From assembly GCA_051004735.1 (NCBI GenBank), contig JBPCKA010000060.1:1-47398 (forward strand): 47,398 nt of DNA, in the 5' to 3' direction. This stretch comes from Euzebya sp051004735 (lineage in GTDB: Bacteria > Actinomycetota > Nitriliruptoria > Euzebyales > Euzebyaceae). Both the position numbers and the translations under genes were made by a program. A model generated the notes under the pieces. That model was given only the letters and a program-made list of their open reading frames with translations, had not been told where the DNA came from and did not search any database. Of the stretch, positions 1-7,641 are shown one piece after another. The first letter of the stretch is position 1; each line of letters starts with the position of its first letter.

Positions 1-794
1 ACCGGTGGCGCATCGGGGGGCTGCGGGGCGGTGCGGGCCAACCATGGCAAAGCAGTGAACGCCAGGCCGTCGGCGTAACGGGCGGCGGCGCTGTAGGTCT
101 CGTCGCGGCGACCGGGAACGGGGCCAAGCAGGGCTGCCCGCAGCGGAGGGATGCGGCGTGCCACCAGGGCCTGGGACAACAGGTCCGTCAGCCGGGCGAG
201 CGAGGCGAACTCCGGGCCATCGTGGACGATCAGGAGGGGCAGGGGCTGGGTCGGATCGGTCCCCGCGGGCTGCCAGATCCCGCAGGGGAGTGCGTCGGCG
301 AAACGTGGCAGCGGAAGATCGGCCCAGCTGATGGTGCCCTGGTCGTGTGGTGGCTGGTCCAGCCAGGCCGGGCGCCTGTATCCAGGGAACTCCACGACCG
401 ACTTGGCCCCGAACGCTCCCTCGGCCACCAGGGGGTTGCCCGGGTCGGTGATGAACTCCTGGCCGCCGTCGGCATGTTGGACGATGAAGGCGTACTCCAT
501 GCGCAGCGCCCCGTCAGGGACCAGGTCTGGGCGGGGGAGGCTGACGGTCCAGTGGCCCTCGACCCACTCGGTCGCCTGACCGTCGCGGGGACGACTGAGT
601 TCCTGGTACAGCCCGACGGACAGATAGCGCCGCTCAGGATCGGCCAGCCGGAACACGACATGCTCGTCAGTCAGTACCGGCCCGGATCCCGCTGCAGCCG
701 GTTCCTCAGTGGCCGTGGAGACGTCGAGGGCCGTCACGACGTGATCGGTCTGGTGTCGGGATGGGCGGTGCGCATGGCCGGCCCAGCCTGCCAC
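1..794 (-). CDS. Fes-like esterase (alpha/beta hydrolase), 3' part outside window
   Basis: This reading frame runs off the left edge, so only the first ~264 codons are visible. I translated it by hand because it has no stop inside the window. Residues ~45-135 resemble the N-terminal immunoglobulin-like domain of enterochelin-esterase-type proteins. They end in the typical linker DPGNPLVAEGAFGAKSV followed by a PGYRRPAWL segment. The hydrolase domain then begins with LLIVHDGPEFA, the strand and Asp-Gly-Pro turn of the putative esterase (esterase D) fold. The catalytic Ser, Asp and His lie beyond the edge. I chose the GTG at 794 because a GGAGGG Shine-Dalgarno lies 8 nt upstream; a GTG at 737 is the alternative. 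The substrate is unknown. Siderophore ester hydrolysis is possible, but most actinobacterial homologues are uncharacterised and no siderophore genes are nearby. Confidence 0.75.
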   Translation of the reverse strand, partial: MAGWAGHAHRPSRHQTDHVVTALDVSTATEEPAAAGSGPVLTDEHVVFRLADPERRYLSVGLYQELSRPRDGQATEWVEGHWTVSLPRPDLVPDGALRMEYAFIVQHADGGQEFITDPGNPLVAEGAFGAKSVVEFPGYRRPAWLDQPPHDQGTISWADLPLPRFADALPCGIWQPAGTDPTQPLPLLIVHDGPEFASLARLTDLLSQALVARRIPPLRAALLGPVPGRRDETYSAAARYADGLAFTALPWLARTAPQPPDAPP

Positions 795-829
795 GCCGTT
801 CGCCCTCCCTCCCTCTCTCCCTCCAAGAG

Positions 830-880
830 CTCAGATCTGAGGACTAGCCCGGATAACCCTCCCCAACTCTCAGATCTGAG
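830..880. repeat. Two identical 12-bp palindromes, CTCAGATCTGAG
   Basis: The perfect palindrome CTCAGATCTGAG occurs at 830-841 and again at 869-880, centre to centre 39 bp. Both copies lie in the short gap between the end of yaaA (917) and the start of the esterase gene (794), both read on the minus strand. The tandem arrangement could be a two-site operator upstream of the esterase gene or a pair of dispersed extragenic palindromes. Neither copy has a T-run, so a classical terminator is unlikely. Confidence 0.6.
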
Positions 881-916
881 AACTGGGCGGGGCCGGAGGG
901 CCGGAGGGGGCCGAGG

Positions 917-1696
917 TCAGGCGTCCCGGATGAAGGTGGGGGCGTCGTCGCTTGAGCGTTCGGGGTCAAAGCGGTAGCCCGCCCGGTCGAAGTCGGTGAT
1001 CGCCTTGAGGGTGCGGACGCGGTTGCGCACCAGCCAGCCGGCCATCTCACCCCGTGCCCGTTTGGCGAAGAACGACACCATCCGGTACTCACCCTGTTCG
1101 GAGGCATCCAGGAAGCGTGGGCTGATAACCCGCGCATCCAGATCGGGTGCCTGCACCGATCGGAAATACTCGTTAGAGGCCAGGTTCACCACGACGTCGG
1201 GGCCGGGGGAGACGGCCAGGTCGGCCTTCACCAGCGCCGTGATGTCACCACCCCAGTAGTCATACAGGGTGTCACCCCGGTCGGTTTTCAACTTGGTGCC
1301 CATCTCCAGTCGATAAGGCTGCATCAGATCCAGTGGGCGAAGAACCCCGTAGAGACCCGACAGGATCCGCACGGTCTTTTGCGCCTCGGTGTAGTCCCAT
1401 TCGGTGAACTGCCCGCGAACATCCATCCCCTGGTAGACATCGCCGACGAAGGCCACGACCGCCGGCCGGGCATTGCGCCACGTGAACGGGGTGGTGAAGT
1501 CCTGATACCGCTGGACGTTCAGGTCGGCCAGATCGTGGGAGATGCTCATCAGGTCGGCCACCTCCTCACCAGATTTGATGCGCATCACGTCCACCAGTTC
1601 CTGGGACCGGTCCAGCATCCGAGGGTGTGAGCGCTTCCGGGTGGGCAGTGGCGAGTCGTAGTCCAACGACTTGGCGGGTGACAGCAGAATGATCAC
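917..1696 (-). CDS. yaaA: YaaA/UPF0246 family peroxide-stress protein
   Basis: The protein belongs to the DUF328/UPF0246 family. In E. coli the homologue YaaA lowers intracellular free iron during peroxide stress and has a DNA-binding helix-hairpin-helix-like fold. Visible signatures are the N-terminal IILLSPAKSLDYDSPLP, the central SGLYGVLRPLDLMQPYRLEMG, the VVNLASNEYF segment and the C-terminal ISPRFLD...FAKRARGEMAGW. From the GTG at 1696 the protein is 259 aa, matching the usual family length of about 258. The frame stays open upstream to a TTG at 1780, and a GTG at 1711 is also possible. The longer versions add residues the family lacks, so 1696 is preferred although no strong ribosome site is visible. 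The function is inferred from the family. Confidence 0.9.
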   Translation of the reverse strand: MIILLSPAKSLDYDSPLPTRKRSHPRMLDRSQELVDVMRIKSGEEVADLMSISHDLADLNVQRYQDFTTPFTWRNARPAVVAFVGDVYQGMDVRGQFTEWDYTEAQKTVRILSGLYGVLRPLDLMQPYRLEMGTKLKTDRGDTLYDYWGGDITALVKADLAVSPGPDVVVNLASNEYFRSVQAPDLDARVISPRFLDASEQGEYRMVSFFAKRARGEMAGWLVRNRVRTLKAITDFDRAGYRFDPERSSDDAPTFIRDA

Positions 1697-1825
1697 GTTT
1701 GAGAGGTCCACACGGGTCGGCCGGGCACTCCCAAACGGTATCGGATCGCTGGTGACCGCGCTGGGCCCCCTCCTCACCAACGGGGTGGATTCTCAGCGGG
1801 CCACGACCTGGAAGGCACCTGGGCG

Positions 1826-1984
1826 TTAGCCGAGCCAGGTGATACGAGGGGTGTGCACGGCGCTGACACCGTTGCAGGACTGGCAGCGGTAATACGTCAA
1901 CCAACCGTTGCCGACGCTGTGTTGGGACAGACGTACACCGGGGGCCTGGGTGCAGACGGTGCAGCGTGAGGTTGCGATGGTCAT
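1826..1984 (-). CDS. Small zinc-ribbon-like protein
   Basis: This 52-residue frame begins MTIATSRCTVC and carries two CxxC pairs, C-T-V-C near residues 8-11 and C-Q-S-C near 34-37. They are separated by a ~22-residue stretch, the spacing of a small treble-clef or zinc-ribbon module. The frame is open further upstream to a TTG at 2059, but the extra residues look unstructured, so the internal ATG at 1984 is preferred. It is divergent from the LysR gene and could be a partner or target of that regulator. No function can be named. The Cys pairs are seen directly; zinc binding is inferred. Confidence 0.5.
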   Translation of the reverse strand: MTIATSRCTVCTQAPGVRLSQHSVGNGWLTYYRCQSCNGVSAVHTPRITWLG

Positions 1985-2083
1985 GGCGGGGGCTTTCGTG
2001 GAGATGGGGTGTCGTGAGCAACACTCTGCCGTGGGAGTACCATCATGTCCAACGAACAATTCTGATGGAAACGATCGGTATCA

Positions 2084-2968
2084 GTGATGGAAGTCCGTGA
2101 CCTGCAGACCTTTTTGACATGTGCCCGTCTGGAGAACTTCACCCAGGCTGCCGCGGAGTTGTCCTACGCCCAGTCCACCATCACCGCCCAGGTCAAAGGC
2201 CTTGAGGCCGACCTCGGCGTCCCACTGTTCGACAGGGTCGGTCGCGGAGTCGTCCTGACCCCGGCGGGGGTCCGCCTGGCTGAGTACGCCCGACGCATCG
2301 TGGGCCTGGTGGAGGAGGCTCACGGTGCTGTGGCATTCGCCGGTACCACCCCCACCGGAGACCTGACCATCTCGGCCACCGAAACGCTGTCGACCTACTA
2401 CCTGCCTCAGGTCCTGCGCCAGTTTCAACAACGCTACCCCCAGGTGCGACTGTTTCTGCGCCCGCATGATCCGACGGGCTTGGTCGACCGGGTTGCCGAC
2501 GGCGAGGCGGCGGTGGCGATGACCCTGGACCTGCCCGTTCGCCACCCGGACGTGATCGCCGAGAGGATCCGCGAGGAGTCGGTGCTGCTGTTGGCACCAC
2601 CCGGCCACCCCCTGGGCGGAGGCCGCCGGATCTCATCTGGTGACCTTGCGGGGTTGCGATTCCTGCTCAGCGAACTGGACGTCTCCTACGGCGGGGCGTT
2701 TCTCGATCGGCTGGCCACTGACGGAGTTCGGCCGCATTCCCCGATGGAGTTCAGCAGCGTTGAAGCCATCAAGCAGTGCGTCCACACGGGGATGGGCCTG
2801 ACGGTGCTCCCAGCCTTCGCCTGTGTCGAGGAGGTGCAGTCAGGAAGGATCATCGTGCTCGACTTCGCCTGTCCGGCGGTCTGGGTACAGTTGTTGTGGC
2901 CTCGACATCGGTGGGTTCCCCCGGCCGCTCAGGCGCTGCTGGACCTCACCCGCGATCTGCTGGCCTAA
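2084..2968 (+). CDS. LysR-family transcriptional regulator
   Basis: The 294-residue product has the full LysR layout. The winged helix-turn-helix is at residues ~3-62 (FLTCARLENFTQAAAELSYA, then a DRVGRGVVLTPAG wing), a linker helix follows, and the periplasmic-binding-like effector domain spans ~90-290. The start is GTG 2084 or the adjoining ATG 2087. The effector domain resembles the CysB/CbbR-like subgroup, but the ligand cannot be read from sequence. LysR proteins usually control a divergent neighbour, which here is the small Cys-rich gene at 1826-1984. The cupredoxin gene follows 31 bp downstream on the same strand, so co-transcription with it is also possible. Confidence 0.93.
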   Translation: MMEVRDLQTFLTCARLENFTQAAAELSYAQSTITAQVKGLEADLGVPLFDRVGRGVVLTPAGVRLAEYARRIVGLVEEAHGAVAFAGTTPTGDLTISATETLSTYYLPQVLRQFQQRYPQVRLFLRPHDPTGLVDRVADGEAAVAMTLDLPVRHPDVIAERIREESVLLLAPPGHPLGGGRRISSGDLAGLRFLLSELDVSYGGAFLDRLATDGVRPHSPMEFSSVEAIKQCVHTGMGLTVLPAFACVEEVQSGRIIVLDFACPAVWVQLLWPRHRWVPPAAQALLDLTRDLLA

Positions 2969-2999
2969 GGCCAGGGCAGAGCGTAGGAGCCACACAGAC

Positions 3000-3506
3000 A
3001 TGACCGATACGACCGACACGTCTACGCACGAGCGCAGCCGTCCTGAACGGCCCACCTCCCTGATCGTTGCGTTGGCAGGGGTGGCCTTTGCCGCGGTGGT
3101 GGTGGTCGTGGTGCTACTGACGTCGTCCTCGGGCCCGTCCCCCGGTCCCAACACGACCGGTCCGACCCAGGTCACCCCCAGTGGCCTGGACACCTTCCAC
3201 GTCGAGGCGGATCAAAGCCTGCGATACACCCAGTTTCCCTCCGAACTCCCGGCTGATCAGGAGTTCGTCCTGGAACTGCAGGTTGAGGGCGGGGTGCCGC
3301 ACAATGTGGTCTTCGAGGGGCTGAACGATGACCAACCGGTCATCGAGGCCAACGGAGCCTCGACGGTGCAACAGGTCCTGACCCTGCCGCCCGGTACCTT
3401 CACCTATTACTGTTCGATCCCGGGCCACCGGGCCGTGGGGATGGAGGGCACCGTCGAGGTTGAAGTTACAGCCGGCGCCCCGGCCAGCCCGGGGGAAACC
3501 GGTTGA
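3000..3506 (+). CDS. Membrane-anchored cupredoxin (plastocyanin-like)
   Basis: The 168-residue protein has a short charged cytoplasmic N-terminus, one membrane segment at ~20-41 rich in Ala and Val, a Ser/Gly/Pro linker and a cupredoxin domain from ~65. The type-1 copper ligands are all visible: His101 in GVPHNVVFEG, then Cys138, His143 and Met148 in CSIPGHRAVGM. It should therefore be an outward-facing blue copper electron carrier. The ATG at 3000 follows AGGAG by 10 nt, which favours it over longer open-frame starts inside the LysR gene. A short Gly/Pro/Ala-rich tail follows the fold. The redox partner is unknown and no oxidase genes are in the window. Confidence 0.88.
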   Translation: MTDTTDTSTHERSRPERPTSLIVALAGVAFAAVVVVVVLLTSSSGPSPGPNTTGPTQVTPSGLDTFHVEADQSLRYTQFPSELPADQEFVLELQVEGGVPHNVVFEGLNDDQPVIEANGASTVQQVLTLPPGTFTYYCSIPGHRAVGMEGTVEVEVTAGAPASPGETG

Positions 3507-3521
3507 CCGGGGCGGCCTGCC

Positions 3522-5711
3522 CTACCCGCCCAGTATGGCGCGCAACTCCTCTTCGACCTGGTTGCTGATGGCTGCGGGCCCGCCGACGATCACGGCAGTG
3601 TCGATGTCACCCTTAAGGCTGTCGATGTAGTCGCGTGACGCAGGACTTGAGTCCAATGTGTCAGGGGCCACCAACGTCAACGCTGAGGAATCAACGAACG
3701 AGGCGATGCCACCGGTCAGTGCGTCGGGGAAGTCCGCACCGGAGGCCACCCACATCCGACTAAGTCCCGCGCCCAGACGGACCGCCTCGGCGTGCACCGC
3801 GATGCTGGTGGCGTACCGTTCGGGACCGGCCAGTCGGGTGATGTCATAGCCATCACTGACCAGTTCGGCCTCGACCGGCGCCGAGACGGCGCTCAGACCA
3901 CCCGCGATATACAGGTCGTTGCTGCCAGATCCAAGGATCTCGGTCAGCGCCTGGCTTGTCGGGGGGTTCAAGCGATCGGTGTCGGTCAACAGGATCGGTG
4001 CGCGACCCCAGGTGGCCAGATTGGCACCGGACAGGGCATCGGGGAAGATGTCGGCACGCACGATCGTGGCCTTGGCAACGGGGCCGCCCAAGTCCACGAT
4101 CTCAAGAGCGATCAGTCGTGCGGTTTCATGCCGGCCGGTGCCGCCCAGGCGGATCAGGTCGTACCCTTCCTCGGTCAGGGCCTGCTCGATCGACGGATCA
4201 ACAGCAGTGACGCCGCCAACGATATAGACCGTCGACACGCCCAACCTGTCCAGCTCACCCTTAATGCTCGGTGCCAGGCTGTTCGGCGGGGTCAGCAGCA
4301 GTGGGCCACAGATCTCCGCCGCCAAACCGGACGCGGCCAAGGCATCGGGGAACAGGTCGTTGCGGGCGACGATGGCGGCGTCGGCGAAGTCAAAGACCGC
4401 TTCGGACAACCGCACGGTGGTCTCGGTACGGTCCTGGCCAAAGACCCGTGGAGTCGAACCGGAACGATCCGTCTGCCCAGAGAAGTTGCTGTCGCTGTCG
4501 CTACCAGGCGACGGGCTGGCACCGGCGAAGCGGACGACGTTTGGCCGCACGGGGCAGGGGGACTCAGCGTCCGGCTCTGGGACCGTCACCGGAGCGGTGA
4601 GTCCGGTGCGACCGATACCGCAGGTGGTCGTTACCCTGACGTCGTTGAAGTAGGTGCCCGGGACGGCGTCCTCAGGTAGTTTCAGGACCAGTTGACCGGT
4701 CACGCTGGCGCCGGCATCAAGCGGCAGGGAGAGCTCGGCGATAAGTCGACCATCGACCACCGAGGTCGTGGCGTCGGCCAGGTCACCACCAAGGCTGACG
4801 AACTCAAAGCCTTCTGGAAGGGTGTCGGTTACTCGGGTCAGCGTGCAATCCATCGTGGTCACATTGGTGATGACGATGTCATAGGTGACCTCATCGCCCG
4901 GTGCCGCGACTGAGGTCGTCCCGGCAACATCCTTGGTCACTTCAATCGTGGTGGGCTCGGGAATCGGCGGGCCGCCGTCGCCACCGCAGACAACCGAGGA
5001 GTGTGCTTCGGCCACCACGGCCTCAACCCCTAGGGCGCCTGAGAGTGGATCGATGGTCTGCACGACCAGACCCCGGACGGTGAACCCCAGGCCGTCAGTG
5101 TCGGGAATGACCTGCTTCACTATGACCCGTGCCACACCGGGAATCACGATCTCGGTGTTGGCTGGAACATCGACGGGGATGGGCTCACCACCGATGGACA
5201 ACCCGACGAACATGGAGCCGGAGGATGCCTCATCCAGGGTCTGGACATCACAGATCGTGGTCGAGACCGACCGGATCGCGTCGGCGGTGATAAGCGGCCC
5301 AGTGATCGGGTCGGGGACCAGAAGGTCCACGTCGGCGACTTCGGCCGACGCTCTGGCAAACCCGTCCGCACCCAGCAACCCTTCGACCTCAAGCTCTGCC
5401 ACACCGACGCTGCCTAATGAGGGTTCGTCACCGATCGGACCAGTGCTGATCAGTGAGTCCGAGGCGCTCCCGGTCTCGGGAGGGGGAAGACTAAGTTGCA
5501 GGAAGGGTGTGGGATCGATCCGCACGACCTCAGTGCCACCCAGCGCCACGGCCGCCTCAAGACCAAAGGCGTCGGACAGCGTCGCTTCGACGGGGTCTGG
5601 TCCCTGTGCTCCGGCCCGCGGGGCCACCACCCCAAGAAGGGCCGCACCGAAGATGAACACGATCCAAAGACTTCGAGCAGTGCCGAACCGTGTGCTGATG
5701 ATCTTGTTCAT
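3522..5711 (-). CDS. Secreted surface protein: choice-of-anchor P-like region, DUF11, three CWB2 repeats
   Basis: The 729-residue protein starts with a signal peptide (basic start, hydrophobic core at ~13-30, cleavage near AGA-QG). The first ~240 residues resemble the actinobacterial choice-of-anchor P domain, including ITADAIRSVSTTICD and the closing AHSSVVCGG. Next comes a DUF11-type beta-sandwich (TKDVAGTTSVAAPGDEVTY... DTLPEGFEF) at ~255-375. After a Ser/Asp linker come three CWB2 modules, each with a FPDAL or equivalent segment, an L-L-T motif and a VYIVGG-type strand. CWB2 modules anchor clostridial surface proteins non-covalently to the wall; a similar role here is inferred. No catalytic domain is visible. 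The ATG at 5711 is preceded by GGGGAAA. Transcription is divergent from the Rpf-like gene. Confidence 0.85.
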   Translation of the reverse strand: MNKIISTRFGTARSLWIVFIFGAALLGVVAPRAGAQGPDPVEATLSDAFGLEAAVALGGTEVVRIDPTPFLQLSLPPPETGSASDSLISTGPIGDEPSLGSVGVAELEVEGLLGADGFARASAEVADVDLLVPDPITGPLITADAIRSVSTTICDVQTLDEASSGSMFVGLSIGGEPIPVDVPANTEIVIPGVARVIVKQVIPDTDGLGFTVRGLVVQTIDPLSGALGVEAVVAEAHSSVVCGGDGGPPIPEPTTIEVTKDVAGTTSVAAPGDEVTYDIVITNVTTMDCTLTRVTDTLPEGFEFVSLGGDLADATTSVVDGRLIAELSLPLDAGASVTGQLVLKLPEDAVPGTYFNDVRVTTTCGIGRTGLTAPVTVPEPDAESPCPVRPNVVRFAGASPSPGSDSDSNFSGQTDRSGSTPRVFGQDRTETTVRLSEAVFDFADAAIVARNDLFPDALAASGLAAEICGPLLLTPPNSLAPSIKGELDRLGVSTVYIVGGVTAVDPSIEQALTEEGYDLIRLGGTGRHETARLIALEIVDLGGPVAKATIVRADIFPDALSGANLATWGRAPILLTDTDRLNPPTSQALTEILGSGSNDLYIAGGLSAVSAPVEAELVSDGYDITRLAGPERYATSIAVHAEAVRLGAGLSRMWVASGADFPDALTGGIASFVDSSALTLVAPDTLDSSPASRDYIDSLKGDIDTAVIVGGPAAISNQVEEELRAILGG

Positions 5712-5994
5712 GGTGTTTCCCCGACCTTATAATTCCAACGTGGATGGATCTTGCTTGCCAACTTACCTTTGTAACAGGTGTCGGCACTATTTGTCTATCA
5801 CTTGAGCACCAAAAGAGTGGGTATGTAACCCTGGTGGCAAACTGATTTCGGCGACCATTGGCCAGGGGAATTGTCAGTCAGTGGCTGGAGTGAACAGGCG
5901 TTGCCAGCCTGTCACCTGCCCGTTGGGACACTGACCGAACGGCCCAGATGGCTTCGAGGACAGACGACGTCTTGTCCGTACCGTTCCCTCCGTT
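5712..5994. promoter_or_regulatory. Divergent intergenic region with AT-rich core and dyads
   Basis: This 283-bp gap separates the CWB2 gene (minus) from the Rpf-like gene (plus). Its first ~110 bp are clearly richer in A and T than the surroundings and include TATAAT at 5728-5733, suiting divergent promoters, though I cannot place a confident -35/-10 pair. The part nearest the Rpf-like gene holds several dyads: CCCTGG/CCAGGG at 5829-5867, CAGGC/GCCTG near 5890, and a strong one at 5958-5977. No open frame is convincing. A structured mRNA leader or operator array is inferred. Confidence 0.45.
5958..5977 (+). promoter_or_regulatory. 20-nt dyad just upstream of the Rpf-like gene
   Basis: GGACAGACGACGTCTTGTCC forms nine base pairs around a single-A turn with one bulged T, and it contains the palindrome GACGTC. 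It ends 17 nt before the ATG at 5995, and no purine-rich Shine-Dalgarno lies between them. It could be a protein operator or an RNA hairpin controlling translation of the transglycosylase. The structure is read from the sequence; its role is not known. Confidence 0.4.
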
Positions 5995-6567
5995 ATGAAT
6001 AACTACAGCAAGCATTATGGGAACATCATCACGCGGATCTCGCGAGGAATGATTCTGCTGGCCTTGGCCCTGACCGTCCAGCTGCTCCCTGCCCCCTCTG
6101 CCCACGCCTCTACCCCTCCGCCGGAAAGCCCCGGCTGCCAGACCTACGGCTGCCTGTACGAGCACTGCCCCACGCATTACAGCCGAAATGGCGACAACGA
6201 GTGCAAATACGGCATCGCCTACGAGGAACTGCCCGAAGGCGGTCCGGACAACCGCCACTTCGTCAAGGTGCTGTGGCCTGGCCACTACGACCCGGCCCGC
6301 CGCCAGATGTGGGATAACCTCGCCTTCTGCGAGTCCACCTGGCGATGGAGCTACAACGGCCCCAACGGGTTTGACGGTGGTGTCCAGTTCACCCCCTCGA
6401 CCTGGCGGGCATTCGGCGGTGCAGAGTACGCCGGATATGCCTGGCAGGCGACCCCCGAGCAGCAGATCGACATCGCAGAGCGGGTCGCGTTCCATGGGCA
6501 CGGCTCCAACCCTCCTCAGGGACGCGGTGCCTGGCCCCATTGTGGCCAGCATGTCAGCGCCCCCTGA
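5995..6567 (+). CDS. Secreted Rpf-like transglycosylase
   Basis: The 190-residue protein has a signal peptide (hydrophobic core ~18-33, cleavage near AHA-ST), a Cys-rich spacer and a C-terminal resuscitation-promoting-factor-like lysozyme fold at ~103-185. The fold is marked by W106-D-N-L-A-F-C-E-S-T-W, where Glu113 matches the catalytic acid of the Rpf family, and by FDGGVQFTPSTWRAFGG and the closing RGAWPHC. Cys112 and Cys183 could form the family disulfide. It would cleave peptidoglycan outside the cell during growth or exit from dormancy. Four further Cys at ~48-70 suggest an extra disulfide-bonded knob not typical of minimal Rpf proteins. Neither LysM nor G5 modules are present. Confidence 0.88.
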   Translation: MNNYSKHYGNIITRISRGMILLALALTVQLLPAPSAHASTPPPESPGCQTYGCLYEHCPTHYSRNGDNECKYGIAYEELPEGGPDNRHFVKVLWPGHYDPARRQMWDNLAFCESTWRWSYNGPNGFDGGVQFTPSTWRAFGGAEYAGYAWQATPEQQIDIAERVAFHGHGSNPPQGRGAWPHCGQHVSAP

Positions 6568-6579
6568 GCCACGCCCCGG

Positions 6580-7179
6580 TTAGGGCGTCTGAAGCCACCG
6601 ATCTATCAGTTCGCGCAACTGGTCGATCCCGGTGCCCTTCACGGCGCTGGTCCACACCACCTCATCAGGCAGCAGCCCCAGACCCGCAGCCAGCTCCTTC
6701 TTGCGCCGCTGGCGCAACGACGGTTTGACCTTGTCGTGTTTGGTCGCGACCACCGTGAAGGGAATCTGGTTGAAGCGCATCCACTCCGCCGTGGCCACGT
6801 CCAGCCGTGTCGGGCCAACGGCCCCGTCCACCAGTGACATCACCATGACCAGGGGCTCGCGCCCAAGCAGATACTGCTCCATCCGCTGCTGCCACCGCGC
6901 CCGGTCAGTCTTGCTGGTCTTGGCGTAGCCGTAGCCGGGCAGGTCCACCAGCGTCCCACCGCTGCCGGAGGGGGCCGTGACGTCGAAGACGTTCAGCAGT
7001 TGCGTTCTGCCAGGGGTCTTTGAGGTCCGGGCGATGTTGCGACGGCGGGCCGCCGCGTTGACCAGTGAGGACTTGCCGACATTGGATCTCCCGATGACGG
7101 CCACTTCGGCTGCCGAGTGTGGCATCAGGTCAGGGTCATCGACGGACATGCGGAACTCAAGCAGCAGCGGAGGGGTCAT
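6580..7179 (-). CDS. engB: Ribosome-biogenesis GTPase EngB/YsxC
   Basis: The 199-residue product is the length of the EngB/YihA/YsxC family, which assists 50S subunit assembly. The G motifs are in order: P-loop GRSNVGKSS at 30-38, the switch TSKTPGRTQLLN, G3 DLPGYGYA, G4 TKHD, and G5 SAVKGTG near the C-terminus. The ATG at 7179 opens MTPPLLLEFRMSV; an internal ATG 10 codons on is a weaker alternative. It is convergent with the Rpf-like gene (12-bp gap) and divergent from the small membrane protein gene at 7270. Confidence 0.95.
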   Translation of the reverse strand: MTPPLLLEFRMSVDDPDLMPHSAAEVAVIGRSNVGKSSLVNAAARRRNIARTSKTPGRTQLLNVFDVTAPSGSGGTLVDLPGYGYAKTSKTDRARWQQRMEQYLLGREPLVMVMSLVDGAVGPTRLDVATAEWMRFNQIPFTVVATKHDKVKPSLRQRRKKELAAGLGLLPDEVVWTSAVKGTGIDQLRELIDRWLQTP

Positions 7180-7269
7180 GGCCAGTCACAGTGTGCCTTC
7201 CGTTGCCACGACGCCCCGCGTAGAATGTTGCCTTCAGGTCGAGGAAGGGCAGTGAAGGAAGGGCTCACC

Positions 7270-7641
7270 ATGCGACACGACCACCAGCCAAGCAGCGCGC
7301 TTCGCAACAATGCGCGTTCCGTTGGCATCGGCTACGCCCTTGCCTTGGCCGCCAGCCTCGTGCTGTACGGGCCAGTGCTGGCGTTCACCGACGCCTCTGC
7401 GGTACGAGCCTTCGCATTGGCCCTGTTCGGTGTCGGCGGCATTCTGGTGGTCACGGGCGGGAACGCGATCGAACGCTTGACAACGCTGAGTTCGTCGGCA
7501 TGGGGCATCTCGGTGAACCGTCACCGCGATTCGATCGGCAAGGAGTACAGCGATGTGTCGACGATGACGTCGCTTGGTATGGCCGTCATGGTCGGCCTGC
7601 CGATCCTGGCCTTCGCCGCGGTGTTGCTGAGCGTGGAGTAG
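7270..7641 (+). CDS. Small membrane protein of unknown function
   Basis: The 123-residue product has three predicted membrane segments, at roughly 20-41, 46-65 and 99-120, joined by a polar loop containing AWGISVNRHRDSIGKEYSD. The ATG at 7270 is preceded by GGAAGG at 8-nt spacing, which rules against the longer open-frame starts upstream. I do not recognise a family. The lycopene cyclase-like frame that follows overlaps its last ~140 bp in another frame if that gene begins at its only canonical start. Confidence 0.7.
   Translation: MRHDHQPSSALRNNARSVGIGYALALAASLVLYGPVLAFTDASAVRAFALALFGVGGILVVTGGNAIERLTTLSSSAWGISVNRHRDSIGKEYSDVSTMTSLGMAVMVGLPILAFAAVLLSVE

Noticed and set aside
5830..5994. ydaO (c-di-AMP) riboswitch before the Rpf-like gene
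   Set aside because: Expected from biology, but I could not find the conserved core sequence. Only unspecific dyads are visible.
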